Below, piece by piece: positions 1-5,766 of a stretch of DNA of 12,003 nucleotides; the first letter of the stretch is position 1, and each line of letters starts with the position of its first letter. Under the pieces are notes generated by a model. It ran no database searches. It was not told the origin of the DNA and saw only the letters and a list, made by a program, of their open reading frames with translations. Location: positions 1 to 12,003 of the forward strand of contig JABAAS010000025.1 of the NCBI GenBank assembly GCA_014238625.1, read 5' to 3'. The translations under genes and the position numbers were made by a program. Source of the DNA: Alphaproteobacteria bacterium (lineage in GTDB: Bacteria; Pseudomonadota; Alphaproteobacteria; JABAAW01).

Positions 1-311
1 CCGTGGTATTTATATCCTCCGCAGTCGAAATAGACTTTGCGGATATTTTTCTCTAATGCGCGTTGAGCGATTATTTCTCCCAATTTTTTAGCTGCTTCAC
101 GGTTTCCACCGCCTTTATCTTTCATCTCTTTTTCCAAGCTAGTGGCAGCGACGAGAGTTTTATGGTTAGCGTCGTCAAGTATTTGCGCATAGATTTGTCG
201 ATTAGAGCGAAAGACGGACAAACGAAATCGTTCTGCAGGGGCGACTCTGCGTAAATGTCTGCGTCGGCGCACTGCGCGTCGAGCGAAGTTTTGCTGTTTT
301 TCATCGGTCAT
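1..311 (-). CDS. rplR: 50S ribosomal protein L18, C-terminal part cut by window edge
   Basis: L18 binds 5S rRNA together with L5 in the central protuberance of the large subunit. About 103 codons are visible, starting MTDEKQQNFARRAVRRRRHL and reaching KVYFDCGGYKYHG at the window edge. The family is about 117-120 residues, so roughly 15 residues are missing. The arginine-rich N-terminus, the RLSVFRSNRQIYAQILDD segment, the RALEKNIRKVYFD segment and the GGYKYHG close to the C-terminus are all typical of L18. The ATG at 309-311 overlaps the rplF stop as ATGA, and an AAGG lies about 9 nt upstream, which supports this start and translational coupling to rplF. The identification rests on family wording and on its position directly after rplF in a canonical spc operon. 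Confidence 0.96.
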   Translation of the reverse strand, partial: MTDEKQQNFARRAVRRRRHLRRVAPAERFRLSVFRSNRQIYAQILDDANHKTLVAATSLEKEMKDKGGGNREAAKKLGEIIAQRALEKNIRKVYFDCGGYKYH

Positions 312-859
312 TTTTTCTTACCTTCTTTGCGCCTTACGAATGCGTTGAGATAACGCAATCCTTTTCCTTTATATGGCTCGACTGGCCGCATATCTCTAAT
401 CAGGCTTGCGACTTGCCCTACTTGTTGTTTATCGTTTCCTTCGACGATTATGATATTGTTTCGCTCTGGACTTATAGATATTTGCATCCCTTCTGGGATT
501 GGGAACATTATATCGTGGCTGTATCCGAGCGATAGCTTGAGCGTTTTTTCAGCGACGCTTGCGCGATAACCTACGCCTTCGAAGACGAGCTGTCGTTTGA
601 AGCCTTGCGAGACTCCGATAATTGTTTGGGCGATCATTTGTCGCATTGTTCCCCACATTTCTCTAGATTTTTTGCTATCGCTTTTAGATCCGCTTTTTGG
701 TTTCACGACTATGGAGTTTTCGACTTTACTAGCCTCGATGAGATGGGATAGTTCTACGGACAAGACACCGCGTTTGCCTTTAGCGGTGAGCTTTTTATTA
801 GAGAGCTCGACCTCGACTCCCTCTGGTATAGCGACGATTTTTTTACCGACACGAGACAT
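308..859 (-). CDS. rplF: 50S ribosomal protein L6
   Basis: L6 (183 residues; the usual length is about 177) sits at the base of the L7/L12 stalk next to the sarcin-ricin loop, close to where EF-Tu and EF-G bind. It opens MSRVGKKIVAIPEGV. The WGTMRQMIAQTIIGVSQGF segment (69-87) links the two related halves, followed by GVGYRA (95-100), LGYSH (111-115) and the C-terminal signature EPYKGKGLRY (161-170). A short serine/lysine-rich stretch (SGSKSDSKKS, 56-65) looks a few residues longer than usual. The ATG at 857-859 is preceded by GGAG about 13 nt away, inside a small inverted repeat. The stop TGA overlaps the rplR start. Identification is secure. Confidence 0.98.
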   Translation of the reverse strand: MSRVGKKIVAIPEGVEVELSNKKLTAKGKRGVLSVELSHLIEASKVENSIVVKPKSGSKSDSKKSREMWGTMRQMIAQTIIGVSQGFKRQLVFEGVGYRASVAEKTLKLSLGYSHDIMFPIPEGMQISISPERNNIIIVEGNDKQQVGQVASLIRDMRPVEPYKGKGLRYLNAFVRRKEGKKK

Positions 860-869
860 TATTTATCTT

Positions 870-882
870 TAGCTCCGAGCTA
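870..882 (-). promoter_or_regulatory. Inverted repeat holding the only SD-like motif of rplF
   Basis: In the 74-nt rpsH-rplF spacer, the transcript strand reads TAGCTCGGAGCTA. This can fold into a 5-bp stem (TAGCT/AGCTA) with a CGG loop. The GGAG inside it is the only SD-like motif ahead of the rplF ATG, about 13 nt upstream of it. The hairpin would partly hide that motif. The stem is short and the spacing long, so a regulatory role is only a possibility. Confidence 0.25.
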
Positions 883-933
883 TATTTTTGCGCGAGTGCG
901 AAGTCGGGCTCAGCCTGTTGCTTTGCATGGAGC

Positions 934-1332
934 TTAGAATATCTGGCATAAGACCTCCCCACCGATATTTTTTTGCCGAGCTTCTGCGTCCGACACCAAG
1001 CCTTTTGGCGTTGAGAGTATAGCGATACCGAGGCTGTTATAGAAGCGCGGTATATTATAGGCTTTGGCATAAACGCGCCGTCCTGGTTTTGAGACTCTGC
1101 GTATTTCGCTAATTGCAGGAATAGCGTCTGCATACTTCAAGAAAACCTCGAGGCTTGGTTTTTTCGACTGCTCGTCAAAGACTCGATAGTCTTTGATGTA
1201 TCCTTCGCGTTTGCATACTTCGAGCAAAGCTACCTTCAAGCGCGAGGATGGCGCTACGACGCTAGCTTTTCCTACCGCTTGGGCGTTGCGTATTCTTGTC
1301 AAAAGATCGCCGATGGGGTCGTTTAGGGACAT
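934..1332 (-). CDS. rpsH: 30S ribosomal protein S8
   Basis: S8 (132 residues, the normal length) is a primary 16S rRNA-binding protein of the central domain. In gamma-proteobacteria it also represses spc operon translation. The N-terminal domain shows DPIGDLLTRIRNAQAVGK (5-22) and SSRLKVALLEVCKREGYI (29-46). The C-terminal RNA-binding domain shows RRVSKPGRRVYAK, LGIAILSTPKGLVSD and the terminal GGEVLCQIF, all family signatures. The start is the ATG at 1330-1332. The 73-nt leader is A-rich with no Shine-Dalgarno motif, unlike the neighbouring rpsN. The only structure seen there is a 4-bp TTGC/GCAA stem. The stop is TAA. Confidence 0.98.
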   Translation of the reverse strand: MSLNDPIGDLLTRIRNAQAVGKASVVAPSSRLKVALLEVCKREGYIKDYRVFDEQSKKPSLEVFLKYADAIPAISEIRRVSKPGRRVYAKAYNIPRFYNSLGIAILSTPKGLVSDAEARQKNIGGEVLCQIF

Positions 1333-1405
1333 AGATATTATTTTTTGCGGAGTGTTTTTACTTATTTTGCTTTTGCAATATGGGGTTTAGTTTTTCTGTT
1401 GTCTT

Positions 1406-1711
1406 CTACCAGCTAGCTTTTGTAACGCCGGGCAGCAATCCGTTTGAGGCGAGTTCTCGCAATATGATACGCGAGATATGAAACCTGCGATAGTAAGACC
1501 TAGCGCGTCCAGTTGCAACGCATCGATTTTGGTATCGCGTTTTACTAGAGGATCGTGGCAAAGCTGCGAGTTTCAGTTGCGCCTCGAATCTTTCATCGAT
1601 AGCGAGACTACGATCACGTACGATCTTGCGTAACTCTGCGCGTTTTTTCGCAAACGCTGCGATCTTCCGTTCGACCGCGAGGTTTCTTTCGGTTGTTCCT
1701 TTACGAGCCAT
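1406..1711 (-). CDS. rpsN: 30S ribosomal protein S14, zinc-free long form
   Basis: S14 (101 residues) is a late-assembling protein of the 30S head. This is the long type that lacks the CxxC-x(n)-CxxC zinc ribbon: only one cysteine is present (NRCVATGR, around residue 64). The basic N-terminus MARKGTTERNLAVERK, the LPRSSSKTRYQNRC segment and the end RIILRELASNGLLPGVTKASW (in parts) match the proteobacterial form. The start ATG at 1709-1711 has an AGGGAG about 10 nt upstream. Translation ends in TAG, which among the complete genes here is used only by this gene and tuf. It lies between rplE and rpsH, as in other spc operons. Confidence 0.98.
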   Translation of the reverse strand: MARKGTTERNLAVERKIAAFAKKRAELRKIVRDRSLAIDERFEAQLKLAALPRSSSKTRYQNRCVATGRARSYYRRFHISRIILRELASNGLLPGVTKASW

Positions 1712-1785
1712 ATTTATTTTCTCCCTACAGCGACTTTAGACATTAGCAGATTTTGCGTTTTGGTATGTTGATTTTGTGATTGATT

Positions 1786-2379
1786 TTAGCTTTTAGCAGC
1801 GACGAATGGGAAGCTGAATCCCTGTAGCAATGCGAGAGCCTCTTTGTTTGTTTTAGCGCTAGTGCATACGACTATATCGAGTCCGCGTATTTTGTCGATT
1901 TTGTCGTAGTCTATTTCTGGAAAGACGATTTGTTCTCGCAAGCCTAGTGCGTAGTTTCCTCTACCATCGAAGCTATTTCTCGATAGTCCTCGGAAGTCTT
2001 TGACTCTTGGCAGAGCGATAGTTATCAATCGGTCGATGAATTCGTACATGCGCGCTTTTCGCAAGGTTACTCTGCATCCGATTCCTTGTCCTTGCCTTAG
2101 TTTGAAAGCGGCGATAGCGTTTTTGGCGTGAGTTGTAACGGGTTTTTGCCCTGCGATGAGCTCTAGCTCTGCCATAGCGTGCTCTAAGTTTTTGCGATCT
2201 GTGACTGCTTCGCCGATTCCCATATTCAAGCAAACTTTATCGAGTCGAGGAGTTTGCATGATGTTTTTGTATGCGAACTGCTCGACGAGTTTAGGTCTTA
2301 ATTCTTTCTCGTAGAGTACATGCAAGCGAGGCGAGTATTTTTGCTCGTTGCTTTGGCTATCGTTTTTATTATCAGGCAT
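1786..2379 (-). CDS. rplE: 50S ribosomal protein L5
   Basis: L5 (197 residues against about 179 in E. coli) binds 5S rRNA and forms the intersubunit bridge with S13. Family segments are NIMQTPRLDKVCLNMGIGEA (39-58), AGQKPVTTHAKNAIAAFKLR, IGCRVTLRKARMYEFIDRL and FPEIDYDKIDKIRGLDI. The excess length is at the N-terminus: residues 1-16 (MPDNKNDSQSNEQKYS) are rich in N, Q, S and D and precede the point where family homology starts. The ATG at 2377-2379 is preceded by a 66-nt A-rich leader with only four G residues and no Shine-Dalgarno motif. In E. coli this region carries the S8 operator, but I see no comparable stem here. Confidence 0.98.
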   Translation of the reverse strand: MPDNKNDSQSNEQKYSPRLHVLYEKELRPKLVEQFAYKNIMQTPRLDKVCLNMGIGEAVTDRKNLEHAMAELELIAGQKPVTTHAKNAIAAFKLRQGQGIGCRVTLRKARMYEFIDRLITIALPRVKDFRGLSRNSFDGRGNYALGLREQIVFPEIDYDKIDKIRGLDIVVCTSAKTNKEALALLQGFSFPFVAAKS

Positions 2380-2445
2380 ATTTTAGGTTTAGAGTTCTGG
2401 TTTTACAGTTAGTTTTGCGTTTATTTTAGAGTTATTTTAGGCGAG

Positions 2446-2754
2446 TTATATTACTTGTCCGGATCTTTTTGCGAAGCGGACTTTTTTTCCACCTTCGTTT
2501 CGGAATCCGACTCGCACGGGTTTTCCGTCTTTAGGATCGATGCACATTAGCACCGATAGAGGCAGAGGCATTTCTTTTTCGATGATTCCACCATCATTAT
2601 CGCGAGTAGGTTTTGTGTGTCTTTTGACTCGATTCACGCCGTCGACGATAGCCTTTTCGCGCACTGGCATCACTCGCACCACCTCGCCTTTGGCGCCCTT
2701 ATTGCGTCCAGATCGAACATATACCTTGTCGCCTTTGCGAATTTTAGCAGCCAT
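2446..2754 (-). CDS. rplX: 50S ribosomal protein L24
   Basis: L24 (102 residues, normal) starts 50S assembly by binding the 5' domain of 23S rRNA, and in the mature ribosome it sits by the tunnel exit. The KOW motif is clear at the N-terminus (KIRKGDKVYV, GRNKGAKGEVVRV; about residues 4-28). It is followed by the family segments VDGVNRVKRHTKPT and KPVRVGFRNEGGKKVRFAKR. The start ATG at 2752-2754 shares its A with the rplN stop (TGATG), and a GAGG lies just upstream, so translation is probably coupled to rplN. Stop TAA. Confidence 0.98.
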   Translation of the reverse strand: MAAKIRKGDKVYVRSGRNKGAKGEVVRVMPVREKAIVDGVNRVKRHTKPTRDNDGGIIEKEMPLPLSVLMCIDPKDGKPVRVGFRNEGGKKVRFAKRSGQVI

Positions 2755-3122
2755 CAGATGACCTCAGGAGCTAATGAGATTATTTTCATATATTTTTTTG
2801 CGCGTAACTCGCGCACGACCGGCCCGAAGATTCGAGTTCCGATGGGCTCGCCATTTTTGCTTACGAGGACAGCTGCGTTTTGATCGAATCGAATAACGGA
2901 TCCGTCTGGCCTTTGAACTGGATATGCAGTTCGCACGATAACGGCTCTTAGGACTTCTCCTTTTTTCACTCTTGCTCTGGGTAGAGCGTCTTTGACGGCG
3001 ACGATGATCACATCGCCGACGCTTGCGACCTTGCGTTTAGAACCGCCCAGCACTTTAATGCACTGCACGCGTTTAGCGCCTGAGTTGTCTGCGACATTCA
3101 GCTGGCTCTGCATCTGTATCAT
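2754..3122 (-). CDS. rplN: 50S ribosomal protein L14
   Basis: L14 (122 residues) lies on the intersubunit face and contacts 16S rRNA helix 14. It is usually the first gene of the spc operon. It starts MIQMQSQLNVADNSGAKRVQ, continues with LGGSKRKVASVGDVI and the signature around KKGEVLRAVIVRTAYPVQRP, and closes with GEPIGTRIFGPVVRELR, all diagnostic. The start ATG overlaps the rpsQ stop (ATGA) with AGGGAG upstream, so the S10 and spc groups are joined here without any gap. A separate spc promoter would have to lie inside rpsQ or further upstream; none is evident. Confidence 0.98.
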   Translation of the reverse strand: MIQMQSQLNVADNSGAKRVQCIKVLGGSKRKVASVGDVIIVAVKDALPRARVKKGEVLRAVIVRTAYPVQRPDGSVIRFDQNAAVLVSKNGEPIGTRIFGPVVRELRAKKYMKIISLAPEVI

Positions 3123-3409
3123 TGTTCGGCTCCCTGGCTATTTTCTTGGTTATTTTCCTGAGTATTTTCTTGACTATTTTCCTGCGTGACAACCTCCCAC
3201 GACTTTCTTTTAGATATAGGTCTGCACTCGCGTATGCGCACGATTTGTCCGACTTTCACGAGATTGCTTTCGTCGTGCGCCATGAATTTTTTAGACAAGC
3301 GCACGACTTTTTTGTAGAGCGGGTCTCGCACGCGTCTTTCGACGAGCACTGTTATAGTTTTGTCGTTTTTATCGGATACGACTTGTCCTTGCAAAGTTCT
3401 TCTAGGCAT
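3119..3409 (-). CDS. rpsQ: 30S ribosomal protein S17 with a QEN-repeat C-terminal tail
   Basis: S17 (96 residues; typical 75-85) is a primary 16S rRNA 5'-domain binder with an OB fold. The core is canonical: LQGQVVSDKNDKTITVLVER (6-25), DPLYKKVVRLSKKFMAHDES (29-48), VGQIVRIRECRPISKRKSWEV (53-73, in parts). After residue 75 comes a tail of four tetrapeptides QENS-QENT-QENN-QENS and then QGAEQ, not part of the S17 fold, encoded by four 12-bp DNA units. The start ATG at 3407-3409 follows AAGGA by about 9 nt, 17 nt after the rpmC stop. The TGA overlaps the rplN ATG. Core identity is certain; the function of the tail is unknown. Confidence 0.97.
   Translation of the reverse strand: MPRRTLQGQVVSDKNDKTITVLVERRVRDPLYKKVVRLSKKFMAHDESNLVKVGQIVRIRECRPISKRKSWEVVTQENSQENTQENNQENSQGAEQ
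3137..3184 (-). repeat. Four 12-bp tandem repeats coding the S17 tail
   Basis: Four head-to-tail 12-bp units at 3173-3184, 3161-3172, 3149-3160 and 3137-3148 (in reading order) follow the pattern CARGAAAATARY. They encode QENS, QENT, QENN and QENS. The units differ mainly at the Q codon third base (alternating CAG, CAA, CAG, CAA) and in the last codon. The strict alternation suggests duplication of a 24-bp double unit. The 12-bp length keeps the frame. Confidence 0.9.
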
Positions 3410-3423
3410 GCCTTATTTTCCTT

Positions 3424-3462
3424 GGCTCATTTTTTTGGCTCATTTTTTTGGCTCATTTTTTT
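3424..3462 (-). repeat. Three perfect 13-bp tandem repeats spanning the rpmC stop
   Basis: Three identical copies of AAAAAAATGAGCC (transcript strand) lie at 3450-3462, 3437-3449 and 3424-3436. Because 13 is not a multiple of three, each copy is read in a different frame, giving AKKM, SQKN and then EPKK followed by the TGA inside the last copy. Each unit contains a run of seven A residues. The repeat ends a few bases before the AAGGA that serves rpsQ. Confidence 0.95.
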
Positions 3463-3720
3463 GGCTGAATTCTTTTTTGCTTTAATTTTTTGTTGTTGCA
3501 GAGTTTTGATACGAGCGATCTCGCGCCTTGCCAAGCGTAGATTGTGAGGAGCTTCGAGCTGCCCCTGCGCCTGTCGAAATCGCAGATTGAACCTCTCTCG
3601 ACGCAAGGAGACTAACTGCTCCCTAAGTTCGTCGTCGCTTTTTCGCTTGAGCGCATCGAATTTTTTATTGATGGGTTTTTCTGCCATCCTGTCCGTTTTT
3701 GCAGAGCTGCTTTCAGTCAT
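3427..3720 (-). CDS. rpmC: 50S ribosomal protein L29 with N- and C-terminal additions
   Basis: L29 is a small helical hairpin protein beside L23 at the polypeptide exit, where chaperones and SRP dock. The core (about residues 20-76: FDALKRKSDDELREQLVSLR, RERFNLRFRQAQGQLEAPHN, REIARIKTL) fits the family, which is normally 60-70 residues. This product has 97. About 19 polar residues precede the core (MTESSSAKTDRMAEKPINKK), and the C-terminus continues KAKKNSAKKMSQKNEPKK, coded by a 13-bp tandem repeat. The start ATG at 3718-3720 overlaps the rplP stop as ATGA and has a strong GGAGG, so it is preferred. An in-frame ATG at residue 12 would give a shorter form. Core identity is secure. Confidence 0.96.
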   Translation of the reverse strand: MTESSSAKTDRMAEKPINKKFDALKRKSDDELREQLVSLRRERFNLRFRQAQGQLEAPHNLRLARREIARIKTLQQQKIKAKKNSAKKMSQKNEPKK

Positions 3721-4145
3721 AGTTTTCCTCCGTCCAGCCCGAGCCGAGCGACGACTTTAGTATCGACTGGCAACTTTGCTGCTGCCAAGAGCAGAGCTTT
3801 CACTGCGACAACGTCTGCGACCCCCTCCATCTCGAACATGATTCTGCCGGGTTGCACTCGACAAGCCCAGAACTCTGGCGAGCCTTTTCCCTTTCCCATC
3901 CGTACCTCGATAGGTTTTTTTGAGACTGGAATATCTGGAAAGATTCGTATCCATATTTTTCCTTGCCTTCGTATATGCCTTACGATAGCGCGTCGTGCTG
4001 CCTCGATTTGCCTTGATGTTATGCGCGCGCTAGAGAGAGACTTCAAGCCGTGCGAGCCGAAGTTGAGTCTACTACCGCCTTTTGCGACTCCGCGCACTCT
4101 TCCTTTGTGCACCTTTCGATGCTTGGGCTTTTTAGGTATCAGCAT
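3717..4145 (-). CDS. rplP: 50S ribosomal protein L16
   Basis: L16 (142 residues; E. coli 136) sits near the A-site tRNA elbow and is needed for late 50S maturation. It starts MLIPKKPKHRKVHKGRVRG, has SARITSRQIEAARRAIVRHI (39-58) and RRQGKIWIRIFPDIPVSKKP, then the flexible-loop signature EVRMGKGKGSPEFW and QPGRIMFEMEGV, ending with AAAKLPVDTKVV. The arginine of RMGKGKG corresponds to the residue hydroxylated in E. coli; whether it is modified here cannot be seen. The ATG at 4143-4145 follows a 44-nt AT-rich spacer without a clear SD motif. The stop is coupled to rpmC. Confidence 0.98.
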   Translation of the reverse strand: MLIPKKPKHRKVHKGRVRGVAKGGSRLNFGSHGLKSLSSARITSRQIEAARRAIVRHIRRQGKIWIRIFPDIPVSKKPIEVRMGKGKGSPEFWACRVQPGRIMFEMEGVADVVAVKALLLAAAKLPVDTKVVARLGLDGGKL

Positions 4146-4189
4146 GACTTTATTATCACTCTATTAGTATCTTATATTCGTTATATTTT

Positions 4190-4870
4190 TCAGGAGAGAT
4201 TTGCGTTTGCGCTATTTTTTTTAGCACTAGTTGTTGGATCATAAGACATTATTTCGCCCTTGAATATCCAGACTTTCACCCCGCATACGCCGTATGTAGT
4301 CATAGCGCTAGCTGCGCCATAGTCTATATCTGCACGCAATGTATGTAGTGGCACTCTTCCTTCACGGTACCACTCCATGCGAGCGATTTCAGTTCCGCCC
4401 AAGCGTCCCGAGCAATTTATGCGTATTCCTAATGCGCCCATGCGCAGAGAGTTTTGCACGGCTCGCTTCATGGCTCTTCTGAATGCGATTCGCCTCTCGA
4501 GCTGTTGAGCGATAGTTTCTGCGACGAGTTTTGCATCGAGCTCTGGTTTTCGTATTTCTTGAATATTAAGAGAAACTTCCATCCCGATGTATTTTTTGAG
4601 ATCTGCACGCAATTTTTCAATATCTGCGCCTCTTTTTCCGATTATAACGCCTGGTCTTGCGGAGAAGATCGTCACGGAAGGATTTTTAGCCGCTCTTTCG
4701 ACGAGTATTTTTGAAATACTAGCTCCCTTTAGGGACTTGTATAGATAGCGTCTGAGCGCCAAGTCTTCGTGTAACAGCTTAGCGTAGTCTTTGCTCCCGG
4801 CGTACCATCGGGAGTCCCAGCCTCGATTTATGCCGACCCGAAATCCGATTGGATTTATCTTCTGTCCCAT
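4190..4870 (-). CDS. rpsC: 30S ribosomal protein S3
   Basis: S3 (226 residues, normal) forms part of the mRNA entry tunnel and contributes to helicase activity there. The N-terminus MGQKINPIGFRVGI is diagnostic. The KH domain shows RPGVIIGKRGADIEKL with its GxxG loop GKRG at 78-81, and the C-terminal domain shows RRIAFRRAMKRAVQNS (126-141), INCSGRLGGTEIAR and VCGVKVWIFKGEI. The basic residues of RRAMKR face mRNA at the entry site in known structures. The last 14 or so residues (TTSAKKNSANANLS) are polar and low in complexity. The ATG at 4868-4870 has AAGGAA upstream and lies 12 nt after the rplV stop. Confidence 0.98.
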   Translation of the reverse strand: MGQKINPIGFRVGINRGWDSRWYAGSKDYAKLLHEDLALRRYLYKSLKGASISKILVERAAKNPSVTIFSARPGVIIGKRGADIEKLRADLKKYIGMEVSLNIQEIRKPELDAKLVAETIAQQLERRIAFRRAMKRAVQNSLRMGALGIRINCSGRLGGTEIARMEWYREGRVPLHTLRADIDYGAASAMTTYGVCGVKVWIFKGEIMSYDPTTSAKKNSANANLS

Positions 4871-4882
4871 TGCTATATTTCC

Positions 4883-5398
4883 TTATACTTTTTCGTTTTT
4901 TTCTTCGACGATGATAGTAATCGCGCTGAAATCTTTGATGATAGGAGCTGCGCGCCCTTTTGCTCGAGGCCTGAATCTGCGCATGCGAGTTGTTTTTCCG
5001 ACCCATGCCTCTTTTACGACGAGTCTATCGACATCTAGTTGCTTATTATTTTCTGCATTTGCGATAACCGAGCGCAGTAGTTTCAGTACCGAGCCAGCGA
5101 TTCGGCGTTTAGAAAAGCGTAGCTCTTGCATAGCGCGTTCGACGGGTTTTCGGCGTATAGATTTTGCGACATCGTTTAGCTTTTGCGGACTAGTGCGTAG
5201 CATACGCGCCCTGCCTCTGCACTCGTTTTCTCCGCGCCCGTAGCTTGTGCGTTCTTGGATGAGGTTATCAGCGGGCTTGCTGGCATCTTTGCGAGCATTT
5301 TTGCTGAGCGCTTTGCCCTTATCTTTCCCTAGAACTTTATCTGGAGCTTGATCTGGCGAGGAGCTTTTTTTGTTCGACATTGTCTTGTTGCTGTTCAC
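4883..5398 (-). CDS. rplV: 50S ribosomal protein L22 with a long N-terminal extension
   Basis: L22 lines the peptide exit tunnel with its beta-hairpin, while its globular part lies at the tunnel mouth. The family core starts near residue 59 (CRGRARMLRTSPQKLNDVAK) and continues RFSKRRIAGSVLKLLRSVIA, NAENN, LVVKEAWVGKTTRMRRF and RPRAKGRAAPI. Total length is 171, against 110-127 normally. The first 57 residues are lysine/serine-rich low complexity (for example SNKKSSSPDQAPDKVLGKDK). The start is either GTG at 5396-5398 or ATG at 5378-5380; neither has a clear SD motif, and an in-frame TAG lies upstream. Even the later start leaves about 50 extra residues. Core assignment is certain, the start less so. 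Confidence 0.95.
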   Translation of the reverse strand: MNSNKTMSNKKSSSPDQAPDKVLGKDKGKALSKNARKDASKPADNLIQERTSYGRGENECRGRARMLRTSPQKLNDVAKSIRRKPVERAMQELRFSKRRIAGSVLKLLRSVIANAENNKQLDVDRLVVKEAWVGKTTRMRRFRPRAKGRAAPIIKDFSAITIIVEEKNEKV

Positions 5399-5452
5399 TT
5401 CGTTATTTTTTTGGCTATTTTTTTGTTGTTGATACTATTCGGTTGATGAGCC
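5399..5452 (-). promoter_or_regulatory. A-rich rpsS-rplV spacer with repeated A7 units
   Basis: This 54-nt spacer has no SD motif. It contains two adjacent related units, CAAAAAAATAGC and CAAAAAAATAAC (transcript strand), close in sequence to the tandem units at the end of rpmC and rpsQ. Read in the rplV frame after an in-frame TAG, it would give YQQQKNSQKNNE directly before the GTG. It looks like the same low-complexity material as the protein tails, but it lacks a start codon in frame. Confidence 0.5.
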
Positions 5453-5731
5453 TTACGACCTTTTAGCTTTTTTGTCGCCTGCGTGTCCGTAGAAGGTTCT
5501 TGTAGGAGCGAACTCGCCAAATTTATGCCCGATCATATCCTCTGTTACGAAGACTGGAATGAACTTACGCCCGTTATGCACTGCGAAGTTTAAACCTACG
5601 AATTGCGGCAACACGGTTGAGCGGCGTGACCAAGTTTTGATGGGGTCTTTTCGCCCTGATTCGCGTAGTTTTTCGGCTTTTTTCAGCAAGTAGCCATCGA
5701 CAAAAGGTCCTTTCCAAACTGATCGTGACAT
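5453..5731 (-). CDS. rpsS: 30S ribosomal protein S19
   Basis: S19 (92 residues, exactly the family length) is in the 30S head next to S13 and contacts 23S rRNA through bridges. MSRSVWKGPFVDGYLLKKAE at the start, KTWSRRSTVLPQFVGLNFAV in the middle and the FVTEDMIGHKFGEFAPTRTF signature near the C-terminus identify it unambiguously. No extension or insertion is present, in contrast to its neighbour L22. The ATG at 5729-5731 follows a 35-nt spacer with only a weak GAGA motif. Stop TAA. Confidence 0.98.
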   Translation of the reverse strand: MSRSVWKGPFVDGYLLKKAEKLRESGRKDPIKTWSRRSTVLPQFVGLNFAVHNGRKFIPVFVTEDMIGHKFGEFAPTRTFYGHAGDKKAKRS

Positions 5732-5766
5732 AATTTTTTCTCTGTTTAGTGGTTAGCCGTTATTTA

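Noticed and set aside
541..650. Apparent excess of GCGA/TCGC words (five in this 110-nt stretch)
   Set aside because: Other stretches show few or none, and codon choice for Arg, Ala and Ser plus acidic residues can produce such words; without a genome-wide count I cannot claim an uptake or chi-like signal.
843..1133. 96-codon frame on the minus strand overlapping the end of rpsH, the spacer and the start of rplF
   Set aside because: It is out of frame with two clearly identified genes, has no recognisable family wording and no SD, and its composition is what a shifted reading of rpsH gives.
3122..3547. 141-codon plus-strand frame with hydrophobic segments, antisense to rpsQ and rpmC
   Set aside because: Its phenylalanine/leucine-rich segments are just the complement of Q/E/N/K-rich codons and repeats in rpsQ and rpmC; it is not a membrane protein gene.
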